Notes under the pieces: model-generated | Told to the model about the DNA's origin: nothing | The model's input: only the letters and a program-made list of their open reading frames with translations | Database searches by the model: none | Assembly: GCF_000226115.1 (NCBI RefSeq) | Contig: NC_016457.1 | Span: 4,898,001 to 4,962,000 of the forward strand | Direction of reading: 5' to 3' | From: Thermothielavioides terrestris NRRL 8126 | Lineage: Eukaryota > Ascomycota > Sordariomycetes > Sordariales > Chaetomiaceae | DNA length: 64,000 nt | Translations under genes and position numbers: made by a program | Part shown: positions 1 to 10,907 of the stretch, piece by piece | Position numbering within the stretch: the stretch's first letter is position 1 | Layout: the number at the start of each line of letters is the position of its first letter

Positions 1-780
1 GGAAGATCGTTAAACAAGTTGGTATATAACTTTAAACTACGCTCTATCCTAGATATACTTTACTATAAGAAGGGCACCGTTGCCTCTATTGAAGCTATTA
101 GTGTCCTTAGACAGTAGTATTAGGAAGAAGTAGTGGAATAGATCGATTATATAGGCATTATTATAAAGATACGTTATAACGACAAATATACGTCTACTAA
201 GTTCGAAATAGAAGATACTATTTACCTACGACTATACAATAGATACTATCTCCTAGGAAAGCCTAAACGAAAGTAGTCGCTATAGTAGGCAAGACTATTT
301 AAAAGTGTCTATAAAATCGATAGGAACGCCTATAAGCTTAACTTCCTAGCTAGTTGGAAAGTCTATCCTATAGTTTTAGTTTCCTAGTTATAGAAACTAA
401 ATTAAAGGAAAGACCCCTTTAGCTATAATATAAAGCCCCCTAGCCCTATAATCGTTAATAGAGACGAGTATTAGGAAGTTAAGAGAATTATATAACGATA
501 TATTATTTAAAGGAACTAGAGACCTAAGGTCGAGTATCTAGTATAATAGAAAGGATTTACCGCCAAAGACGACTAGTAGATCTTATATATCTAGCTTATT
601 AACAGTGCTAAGGAACTTGTTAAGGAGTATAAAAAGGCGTACCCTATTAACTAGGAGAAGGAACACTATAATAAAGGTATCGCCACTAAGGAATAGGAGG
701 AAGTAAAGGAGATTCCTCGATCCTAGAACCGAGTTGTCGTTGAGCTATTATAGAGGAAGAACAACGACTACTGATAGCTA
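1..780 (+). mobile_element. RIP-destroyed 3' end of a chromovirus-type Gypsy pol (integrase C-terminus and chromodomain)
   Basis: Reading the plus strand through stop codons gives an integrase C-terminal stretch around 320-420 (AYKLNFLASWK-like, then the 'hP' segment) followed at about 463-636 by a chromodomain: an EYxEVxRII start, then VEYLV**KGFTAKDD and ending near AKELVKEY. This order is the signature of chromoviruses, Ty3/Gypsy elements whose integrase ends in a chromodomain thought to steer insertion to marked chromatin. Tryptophan and glutamine codons are converted to stops, as expected from RIP. The element runs in from beyond the left edge, so its size is unknown. Confidence 0.75.
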
Positions 781-1373
781 TACTGTTATTGACTTTCTCT
801 TTTCTTCTTTCCTATTTCCCTCTCTTCCTTTCGTTCGTTTATACTTTCCTTATTAGAATACATTCGCTTTAGTATATCTATTACCGCTATACCGCTACTA
901 GATGTATAAGCACTGTCCTCTATCTTATAGATCTCTTAGTTTTTCTTCTCTTTACCTCTTACTTAGACATTACCAACGCTTTTAGTTATAAAACTGCAAT
1001 TATTTAGTTCATTAAGCACTTTACTTATCCTAGTTTTCCTATATATAAATTTACTACTGACCTTGACCTATAAATAGTTAGGGAAAGCTATCCTATTGCT
1101 ATAAAGGTATAGAGCTTCGAGCCTCGAGGGTACAATGTTCTATTCTCTAGCTACCGCTAGATAGCAATATTGTTTATCGGCTATAGGCATTGCGCTATTG
1201 TTTTTATTTACTTCTAGAATAGCCTAACATAGGCTACTACAATTTCCTTTCTCTTTATATATTAACCTCAATATATCTATCTTCCCTAACAATTCCTTAT
1301 TACAGTTATTTATATTCGTTATACAATCGATCGTTAAACCTTCTTATCACTAAGCTATATACATTTATTGAAA
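781..1373. other. AT-rich spacer, possible LTR of the chromovirus
   Basis: No gene is visible. The stretch follows directly on the end of the chromovirus pol and starts with a pyrimidine-rich run near 795-840, so it may contain that element's 3' LTR, but no second copy is present in the window to define it. Confidence 0.35.
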
Positions 1374-1865
1374 TGGTGCAAAACCTCTATACTAACCTAC
1401 CTCACTACACCTAGGATCAGGCGTACAAGATAGCTCCTAAAGGAATACAATATACCTCTAGACGGATGAAGATAGTATATATCGAGTAGTAGGAAGGATA
1501 TCTCCCAAAAGGAAGACATATAGCTCAGGTACGTCTAGTAGGATATAGTAGAAAGATAAAAGACAATAAGAATATAGTCAAAGCTCAACAGCTCGAATAC
1601 CTACCGTCTAGACAGAGGTAGAACAACGAAAGGAGAGGCTTAATAGCCTTCCTAGAAGAAGGAGGACCACCAACATAGTGTCAACGAACGTATATTGACA
1701 ATTGTTTAATATCTTACTTAATAATAAAGAAGATAGGCTTAGCCTACTTAAATATATATAATTAGAGAGCTAGACCCCTTAATAATGAATATAACGCTCT
1801 AAGATAAATAGAAAAGTAGAAAAACTAGGTCCCTTTATATCTAGGTAGTCTATTACCCTAATCTA
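1374..1865 (-). repeat. left LTR (3' LTR) of minus-strand Gypsy-1
   Basis: This 492-bp block starts TGGTG and ends CCCTAATCTA. It recurs in the same orientation, with scattered RIP-type differences, at 43296-43787. On the minus strand a purine-rich tract (AAAGGGAAG) lies immediately before it, at about 1866-1877, which is where a polypurine tract precedes a 3' LTR. The terminal CA expected on the plus strand is TA, consistent with RIP. The two LTR copies are not flanked by matching 5-bp repeats (TGAAA and TTATA), so an outer rearrangement or decay of the duplication cannot be excluded. Confidence 0.7.
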
Positions 1866-3110
1866 CACTTCCCTTTCGAGCTTGCTATACACTCCTATAG
1901 GTAAGCTTGTACTTTAAAAGCTCTCTTAGTAGGCACTTCTTATTGTCGCTACTCTTTGAGCTACTTCCTATATATAGCTCGCTTAGCTTGCGAAGGTCTA
2001 GTTGGCTATAGTGGCTAATCCTACTATCTTTTATACTCCTCTACCTCTTTGATATATACGTCCTAGCCCTACTACTATACTAGATACTTATACTTATAAG
2101 CGAAGGTATAGTCGTATAGGTTGTATAATAGTAGGCAAAGTAGACGTCTAGGCTTTGTAGGCTCTTTACAAGGGCATTTACTATAGTGCTACACTGAAGG
2201 TAATGTCTAGTCAAATGATATAGATAATCTATACGCCTGAAGATACTTCTATACCAACGTATAAGGCATCTTAAGGTAGTCTAGCCTCTTTATAAGTATA
2301 TAGATGAGCGTCTCCTCTTCCTAGAGGTAGGGATCGAGTACTATCTTCTTAAGGGCTACCTATACTAGTGCCCTAAGGTCCTTGACTAGGTTGCTACTAA
2401 GGAGGCGCTCCTAGTCTATCTTATCTATAGGGGCATCAATAAACCTTTGTATCACAGTTGTTTATAATGTAGTAATCTCTATAATCTTAGCTTCAATATC
2501 CTACTAAATTAATATATTGTTAAGATCTTCTATAAATATCGTTAGTGAACCTAAAGTAGTTTGCTAGTCCTTTAGTCGAAAGGGCGAAACGATATTAGGT
2601 ACTAAAAACGTACTTTATAGCTATTATCCAAGGTCGTCTATAGGGTTTTACAAAGGCGGTATACTACTTAGCTGTCTATCTAATAGAAGTCCTACGACCC
2701 TATAGTAGTATACCTAGTAGACTACGTCCTTCTTTGACTAGGGTATAAGGATAATTTGGACGACGGCGATTACTCCTTTCTTACTTTGGTTAAGGAGCTA
2801 GGCTTCCCTAAATACTACTAAGTATATAGCTAGAATCCTAAGTTCTACGTTGCTAAAGTGGTCGTAGAGATATATAAGTAGGTTATCGAGTCTAGGAACA
2901 TTAGACGTAAACACATTGTTGGCCTAGAGGACTTCGATCACCTTATCTTCGTTATACTCTAAGACTACGAGTTATATAGGCTCTTTGGTCGAAGACAATA
3001 GGTCTAGAGGGAGCTTATATATCTTACTATTGTCCTATAGTAGTAAAGGGACTACCTTAGCGCGAAGTAGACAATTCTTGAAAGTACTAAAAGCTAGCCT
3101 ATAAGTTCCT
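1866..3110 (-). pseudogene. decayed minus-strand ORF inside Gypsy-1, unidentified
   Basis: On the minus strand, about 2400-3050 reads as protein-like text interrupted mainly by stops at former glutamine positions, for example a segment with DNLLIYLYDHFSNVELRIL. No family was recognised. It lies between the end of the Gypsy-1 integrase and the left LTR, where ordinary Gypsy elements have little or no coding sequence. It diverges from the plus-strand decayed ORF that begins near 3150. It could be an accessory ORF of Gypsy-1 or part of another element nested there. Confidence 0.4.
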
Positions 3111-3149
3111 AACTATAAATGTAATATATATTGTTATATAATTATCTCG

Positions 3150-5960
3150 CTATCTCCCTAATATAGCTAAAGCTAAGGTAGCCTAAACTACGTCTATTCG
3201 TCTAAAAGGTAGGGCTAGAGTTCTTAAAGAAAGGCCTATATAAACTCGAGAGTAAACTATCTATATTCTTATTCTAAACTTTGCTAAAGGCAATGGACGA
3301 TAACCTCCTTATATAGCTACGTCTAAGGGAACCTATAGATAGACTAAAAGGCGATCTAGACCTCTAATAAGATATTGGTATATATCTCTAAGCTCTTAAA
3401 TAAAGAGTCGAAGTAGTAGAGCCGACCTCTAACTTAATCGAAGATTGCGACTACCTAATACCTTCTACCAACGAAGTAAAGGAAAACCTAAAAACGGCAA
3501 TTGTTAGCAATAACCCTTTGGTTAGATTAGTAGAACTCTTTTGGTGTAGGACCACAGTCTAAGACTAGCTATAGGTAGATCTAGAGACAGTCTTTATAAA
3601 GGCGAAAGAAAAACTATATAACGTCTAAGATCGTCCTATAATCTAGCTATTCTTTACTAAGCAATATACCTTCTATATTGAAGAACGAAATACCTATATC
3701 TATAAAATAGATATTAAAAAACCGATCTATTAAGGACCTTCCCTCTAGCTAGTCTAGAAACAAGTACTTTATAATCTTAGGGTTTATACTAAGCTAAAGG
3801 CTTAGAATCTAATTAGGTCATTAGTTGATTATATCTTATAGATACTTCTTTAGAGTCTATAAAAATAGGAAAAGCTTAGGGCTAATCTTATTTAAATGGC
3901 CTAGTATTTTCAAGCCTAGCTTTTACTATATAAGGGAGGTATAATACTATACCTAATTGCTATCGCTAGTAGGCCTCTATAAACCTTGTAGTATATAAAA
4001 CTTAAGCTCTCTAAATAGCTGCTTCTATCCTAGGTTAGTAGTTATATCGGCCTAGGGCTATATAGGCCCTACGAAATTAGGAATTCTACAACGGCCTATA
4101 GCGATATTCGCGATAGTATATAAAAAATTAGCTTATAAAAAAAGTTGCTCTCTAGGCAAAAAGATTTAGACTAATTGAAATAATCGTAAGAAAAAATCAA
4201 AGTGTAATAGGCGAGGTAGAAGAAATAGTCGATTATAAGCGAACTAGTAGGAGGATTAAGAAAAAGGGGTAGATAAGCCTTCGAAGGCAAGAGGGCTACT
4301 TAGCTCTTTCCTAAACTAGGCGAAAGAAAATAGATAAGGCTTATAGCGTCTACTAATTAGCTAGAAATAAGTATTCGCCCTCTAAATTCTTAAAGCCTTC
4401 CTCTCCTCTTTACTATCTTAGAACTATTTTCTTCCTTTAACCTTCTCGCTATTTTATTCTAGTACTCTCCTCTCTCTAGTTGGATTAGGTTCTTAGCTAG
4501 GTCTTCTACTTCCCTTTCAAATTCGTATATAGCTCCTATATACAAATTTATAACCTAGAAACTATAATGCTAAGCAACTAACGTACCTATAATACAATAT
4601 AGGAAATCACTGATAAAGCGAGCGACTAGAGGCTACTGCTATATAGGATTATAAACCACTAGATCGATCTCTCGCTAATATCGAAAACAACGATCTTTAT
4701 AGTCTAGAAATACGTCTAGGTAATCTAAAGTAAGATAAAGGATCTACTAATACCGAAAGATAAACGCTATACTAACGAGTATACTATAATCTTAGTCGAA
4801 TATAAGGCTATCTATAGTATAATTAAGATTTATCGACTAAACGTTAGATTACTATATATCTAGTAGGTCCTATTAAGCAATTAGTAAAATCAACGTAGGA
4901 TATAGCGATCAGTTTATATTAACGATAGGTTAGTTAATATAGTCGAGCAGTACTATAATACCTAGGTCCTTTGTCCAGTATTTATAGAGTATTATAATAG
5001 TAGACCACTTAGACGTTAGATATATCATCTTACTATATACCTAAACTGAGCGTTAGCGCTTTTGATCTAGGTATAGGGTTATAAGTAAACGCTACACTTC
5101 CCTTTTATATTCGCCCTCTAAACAGAGGAAGACTAATACTTCTATAGCAACAAGGTACTTTACTATAGCTACGAACTATCGTACTAGCGTTCGACAACTC
5201 CTTTCAATAAGAATAGAGACGTCTATATAACTTAGCCCTTCAACAACTACGCTTCTCTCACTCTTCTCTTTAACAATAAGTATACCAACTATATCTAGTT
5301 AGAGAAGGAGTATACTTAGACTTACGTCTATAAGAATAATTAGAAGCACCTAGCTTAGGACTTAATCTTATAGGACTATCTTCTATATAATCCAAAGAAC
5401 GATCCTAGGCTAAAGCTATACCTAGAAGAGATAGGCTAAGAGTGGTTTATCCTACTAGAGGTTGCTATTAGAGAATAAATAGTATAGTACTAGGCTAATT
5501 GTAAGAGCTTATATTACTAAGGGATAGAGAAAATGGATAGGGATAGGTAGGGGGTAGGATATAGTCTAGGAGCTTAGCCTATAGACAATAGATCAAGAGA
5601 CTATATATTCTAATCGTAGATTTTTCTTAGCCTTGACTTTGGCTCTAAGAAACTTAGTCCTATACAATAGAAACTATCTATCTAGAGGGTAGAAGTGAAA
5701 AAGAAAAGGCAAGAACGACTATAAAGCCTCTAAGAGTAGGGCTACCCCCTAGAAAGAAAATTTAGGTACTAGCGAAAAAGAATAAGGGCCTAAAGGATAA
5801 AAATGAATAAACGATAGTAGATAGATAAAGACTAAATGAGATATAGCTAACAAAGATATTACTAGTAAGTAGGAGGCTAATATAACAATGGGTATTAGGA
5901 AGAAAATACAATAAAACGTTAACGAAACTATTAGAGGTAGTAGCTTCTAAGACCTCCCCC
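3150..5960 (+). pseudogene. long decayed plus-strand ORF inside Gypsy-1, unidentified
   Basis: The plus strand reads as one coherent protein-like frame for about 2.8 kb, with stops concentrated where glutamine or tryptophan codons would be; an example near 5430 is EWFILLEVAIRE. It is antisense to the Gypsy-1 pol. The C-terminal part, about 5690-5850, is rich in lysine, arginine and glutamine. No catalytic motif or known family was recognised. Position and orientation resemble the antisense ORFs known in some large plant Gypsy elements, but an unrelated nested element is equally possible. Confidence 0.45.
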
Positions 5961-6559
5961 CTTCTTGAACTATACGTCCTTGTATATCTAGAGAGCTAGT
6001 ATTAAAAACTAGGTAGTTTTCTATATAGGATTTCTATAATAAGCTTTTAACGAGGTCGCTCCTTCCTTATCTCCTTTACAGTAGTACGAGTTTAGCCTAT
6101 CTAAAGCGCTATAGCACGACTAGAGGTTTCCTCTTTAAGGACCTCCTCCTCTACTATAGTCGCAATGTCCTTAGCGACTATTTATACGATTTCCTTCCTT
6201 AGTAGGCTATCGCTATAAATACGATAAAGATCGCTAAAGTAGTACCGTCGACTAGTTAAGACGCTATATAGTTCGCTACTACAAGGAAGCTTAACTAGTT
6301 GACTACTATTAGAAGTCTTAGCCAATTGATAGAGGTAATAACCTATAGTCTAGTCGCTAGTATTCTAGTTGTCTTTAGTAGCACTAGACCTTTCTTTGCT
6401 ATCCTCGTAGAGCTTTAAGCGACTATTGAGGTAGCAACGTTTTCCTTAGAAGTGTCTAGTATATATCTCCCTATTATAGAGCACTAAGGTAGCTGAGTCT
6501 TAGTTAACACTAAAGCTAGGATTAGCTCCTCTATTGTTCTATACTTCGTTATAGTAACT

Positions 6560-9500
6560 ATCGAGGCGATAGCCTCTATTGAAGTAGCCATTGTTATAGC
6601 GACCGTCGTAGCAACGCTCGTCGTCGCTACGCCCCTCTAAGTAGAGGAATAGGTTCGTATTATCTACTTCTAGCTAGACGTTATCTAGCTTAAAGAACTT
6701 CTTTATATAATTCGGAGGATATAGCGTCTAGATAGGTATATCGTCTAAAGTCTTTAGAAAGTAAATATCTCGGTCTTTGATTATCTAAATATAGAATAGG
6801 CTAAACCAATAGTACTCTAACTTTTGGACTAAGCTTATATCTAGCTACTAAACGTTATTATAGACGAGGACAAGGTCGCTAATAGATATTACTACATTTT
6901 TTAGACGAAATTTACGTTTATAGGCTTTATTATAGCGTTTAGCTAGCTTTTTATAAGCTATAGCAACCCATTTAGTAGTAATCTCATAGTTATATTTAGC
7001 TTCTTAGAGGATATAAGTATAGAGGGCAATAAGCTTTGTATAGAGTCTTATAAAATCCTCTCCCTCTATCTAGGTATAGACAGAGTCTTAGATAAGAATT
7101 CGCTAGGTAGGAACATTAAACTCGACTAGACTAATAGGCTTATAGTTATAGATAAGAAAGAAGGGAGATATTCTATAAGAGCCTTTAACAGTTATACAAT
7201 CTATATATAAGATATATAGAAGGAGCTTCCTCTATCTCTTTCCTATACTATTAGTTATCTTTGTAAACGAGGTAGTAATTAGGATATAGCTAGCCTCATT
7301 TACTCTATTTATATACGAATTGTATAACGAGATAATGACTTTCCTAATCTATAGCTTATAGAAGATCTCTTTAACTTTGCCTTTAAACTTAGAGCCTCCG
7401 TCGACGACTATAACAACAAAGTAGCCTTAGCGACAAAGGATATACTATATAATAAAGGACTTAATAGCCTTAGAGGACTTGTTTAGTAGGATCTTAGCCT
7501 CGATATATTCTATAAAATCGTTGTATACTTTGACGAGGAAACACTTCTTCTCCCTATAGCTAGACGATATATATTAGATATCGAGGTGCTATTTAGTAAA
7601 AGGGAAAGGCAGAGGCGTAGTCTAGTTTACTACTTCTTTAAACCTCTAAGCATTATACGCCTAATATAGTGTATAAGCCTAGATCTACTCTACTATATCT
7701 TTGTATATACCGCGCTAATAGTAGTAGTTCGTTACTCGTCGGTATATCGCCTCTCTCCTATAATAGCCAACTTCGCTATAGTATTAGTTAAAGATTAAAC
7801 GCCTTTCTTTAAAGGTGTCAACAACGCGCCTATAATACTATAAATAGTTTATACTTTAGAGAAAAAGGTAACGATCCTCAACGAAGTACTTTATTACTTC
7901 CCTTTTAAGCTAATATCGCTTCTAATATAGCCTATAACCTAGTAGGGTCTCTATTGTCGATAAAAAGTAAATAATGTCTTAGGAACGCTAGGAGTAACCG
8001 TTCTAAAGGCGGATAGGCTCTAGCTTCCCTTCTAGATACAATGCCTCTTCGTCTATATAGTTGACAAAGATCTAAGTATCGACCTAATCGTCGATATCCT
8101 TTTCTACTTCCTTCTCTATATAGTTAGAGGGCCTAGGAGGTTTATAGGACAATACGTTGGCTATAACGTTCTTAGGACTTAGGATATACTTGACTTCGAA
8201 GTCAAATAGGCGAATCTAGGCGATCTAGCGTATTATTAGAGTACCTAGGACATCGCTTATAGTACTATTAAGCTAATGGACTAGAACCAGAGTATTAGTC
8301 TCTATAATAAAATATATACTAAAGAGATAGCGACGAAAACGCTTTAGGAGGAAGAGTAGCCCCTTTAACTTCCTCTTTATAATATTATACTACTTCTCTA
8401 CCTCTAACTAGATACTACTCTTGAACTAGTATAGGTGTCTTTTGCCATTGGGGCCAATCTACTCGAGTACCTCGCTTTATCTAAGGATACTAGCGTTGTA
8501 GACTAAAAAGATTATACTAAACCGAGGATCACCGTAGACAAATGTCGTTAAAACTAGAGTAGTAATAATTTTCTCCTTTAATTTGTCTATTACCTTTTAT
8601 TTAGAGGGCCCCTAGGTCTACTTAGTATCTTTCTTTATTAGGATATATAAAGGAATTACAATAATTGTAAAACCCTTGATCTAAATCCAATAGTATTTAA
8701 CTATTCCGACGAAGGTATATACCTCCTTGACGTTAAAATAGGTCTTCTACTCTCTTATCTTAATCACCTTCGCTTCCTTAGGAAGGCGCCCCTCTAGTAT
8801 ATAGAGATAACCGAATAAGATTACTTTTAGTTGCGCCTACTTCGATTTCTTAGTAGCGATAGTTGTATCTACTAGCTCTATATTTAGTAATACTATATCG
8901 ATATTCTTAAGATGCTTAACAACAAATTCTCAATGTCCCCCTTTGTCTAGATAACTAGTATAATCAGATTAGGGACCTTTTATAGTGATATCGTCTAGAT
9001 AGATATAATAAATATTAGGGATAAGGTTATCAAAGATCATTGTTATAGCTCGCTAGAACTAGGCAATGGAATTTATACCTCCTATCGACAGTATATATAT
9101 ATAGAAGAGCTCGATTAACGTTGTAAAAGTCGTTAAATCCTAGCTATACTTATAGAGGTTGACCTAGTCGTATCTAGAGAAGAGATCTAAGAGAGATATT
9201 AGTCTATAGCCTTTAAAGTCTTTACTAAATTCCTCTATAATAGGTAGAACGAAAGTATTATAGATCATTATAGTATTAGCCTTTTAAATATCATTGATAA
9301 GCTATAAACCATCGTCCTTTTTTAAAACTAGGAACCAATTATTACGGTAGCTCATATAGCTATACTCAATAATTCTTTGTATCTACCTCTCTCTAAGTAG
9401 ATCAATGACCTTCTATATTAACGATTTTAGGATTAAGATCAACTTACTTTGCTAAGCCTTATATAGGATAGTCCTAATATACTAAGGTGGAACAACGTCT

Positions 9501-10026
9501 TTATAGATACGCCTATACTTAGTAAAATCCTATATAAATGTAGCCTCCTAGTTCTATAAGATCTTAGCAAATATCTCTCTCTCTAGCTTAGTGAGAAAAC
9601 CGTCTATAGTGGCGAGCATTTCTTGAAGGCGCTCCTTAGTAAGTCTCGAGCCTAGCTTAAGATCCGAGAAACGAAGGACTATAAGGTCTTCCTAGTCCTT
9701 TTTGAACTATATCTTAGTTTCGGCCTTTATAAACCGCTTTTCTTACTATAATAGGTCTCCCTCTAGTGTAGAGCTATCCAACGATACTAAGTCAATAAGC
9801 TAAACCTTATTTACAATATTCTTCTAGAGTATAAACGTCTTTAAGGCCTCTTTGAACTTATAGTAGAACGTCTACCTTAGCCTTCTATTAGAAAAGGGGT
9901 TTCTAATCGGGGTCCCTCTCTTCTCTTTTAAATAGGGCAATAATTTAATTTTACCCTTCTTCTTCCGTCTAGACGGAGAAGACAACGAATAAGAATATAT
10001 AATATGAAAAAGAGTACTAAGGAGTA
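6560..10026 (-). mobile_element. Gypsy-1 pol, left part: RT, RNase H, integrase (RIP-destroyed)
   Basis: The minus strand reads in normal Ty3/Gypsy order. Reverse transcriptase spans about 8900-9640, with YRNNWFLVLKK at about 9325-9355, the SLLDLFSRYD segment near 9180, and the catalytic YLDDI at about 8974-9012. RNase H and its connection end in PKNVIANVLS at about 8151-8177. The integrase zinc-finger region lies at about 7640-7830, followed by the core and a C-terminal segment (YFLKTLDDIPI, about 6720). All frames carry many stops, mostly former Q and W codons. The frame is cut at 10026, where a Copia insertion begins. Protease and Gag of the same element resume at 39312. Confidence 0.8.
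10022..10026. other. left target-site duplication GAGTA of the Copia insertion
   Basis: GAGTA directly precedes the Copia 5' LTR stub at 10027, and the same five bases directly follow the Copia 3' LTR at 39312-39316. Five-base duplications are the norm for Copia integrases. The match ties the outer edges of the 29-kb interval to one insertion into Gypsy-1. Confidence 0.65.
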
Positions 10027-10551
10027 TGTCGCGTGCTAGTGCACACGTGACTCTATCTGCCAGGCTCCCTGCGCTCAGGGGGCACATGTCAGCTCTGCCC
10101 ACACATGTATATAGACCTCGGCGCTCCTCCCACCCAGCTTGAGAGGAGCACCTCTCTCAATACACATGCCTCTGCATCCTGCATGGCCCCACTTCGCTGC
10201 TCTTCTCAGTTATGAGCCCGGTTCGCGCACAACACTCATAACAGCGGTGTAGCCCAGTTGGGGCCATCCTTCTTCTTTTCTCCAACAACCACTTCCAGTT
10301 TTCTCGATCGTCAACAACTCCCACAAGTTCACATCACCCCCATCGTTCAGTCTGAACAACGCAGCACACCTCAGTTTGCTTCAAGATGACACTCGAAACT
10401 GAGAAAACCGTCACCGTTGCTGTTGCAGCGCTTCCAACCCTCGACAGCCCCAAGGACTGGCCAAGATGGATCTCTGCTGTTCGCCAAGAGGCCAACAACC
10501 TGCGTGTCTGGCACATCATCGACCCAGACACCGAGCTCGCCACCGAGGCTG
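10027..10551 (+). mobile_element. truncated Copia copy: 5' LTR plus first 343 bp of the internal region
   Basis: These 525 bp read as identical to 31753-32277, the head of the complete Copia. They comprise the 182-bp LTR (10027-10208), the half-tRNA primer-binding site (10209-10228), the leader and the first 55 codons of Gag-Pol (ATG at 10386). Identity ends abruptly at 10551, in the middle of the Gag frame, and unrelated sequence (CGATACGATG) follows. No RIP changes are visible although the duplication exceeds the roughly 400 bp that attracts RIP in Neurospora, so the duplication is recent or RIP is no longer active. Confidence 0.95.
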
Positions 10552-10831
10552 CGATACGATGTATAGTGGTTAAGATATTTGCGAGTGTTTAAGTTGGATT
10601 TTTTAGGCTCCTATACAAAAGCGTGTGTAAATCGGCCAAATCTCGAATTTTACTCTTAGACCTCTTTTAAAGGCGTTCTCTACAAAAAGTGGGCTAGTTC
10701 TTAGAATGGTCTAGCGGACAGTGTTATATACAAACTAGTATGGCATTACGTCTTGGCAGGCCTAAGCATGGACCTCTCTCGGCCGTAGGCTAGGAAAATA
10801 GAGAACGCAACGAAAGAGGTCTGAGGGCTGA
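10552..10831. other. junction DNA with no recognisable gene
   Basis: Moderately AT-rich sequence begins at the Copia breakpoint. A string near 10640-10675 (CGAATTTTACTCTTAG then ACCTCTTTTA) looks like a strongly diverged end of the TIR element found elsewhere on the island, but this is weak. No ORF or RNA gene is supported. Confidence 0.4.
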
Positions 10832-10905
10832 GATAAGCTCACCCTATGGCGATTGTAAATACTAGTAAGCGGCAGTCTCCGAAATTAGTCTTGGTGGGAC
10901 CTCTT
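10832..10905 (-). mobile_element. truncated terminal fragment of the TIR element (copy 0)
   Basis: The last 27 bases are the family's terminal inverted repeat (CCGAAATTAGTCTTGG through GGGACCTCTT, one mismatch), followed by TA. The preceding bases (CTCACCC, GGCGATTGTAAATACT, GCGGCAGTCTCC) match the subterminal part of the copies at 14240 and 28521. The other end is missing, so this is a remnant. Confidence 0.75.
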
Positions 10906-10907
10906 TA

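Noticed and set aside
10386..10592. separate small gene in the Copia stub
   Set aside because: It is only the first 55 codons of Copia gag followed by a few chance codons after the breakpoint.
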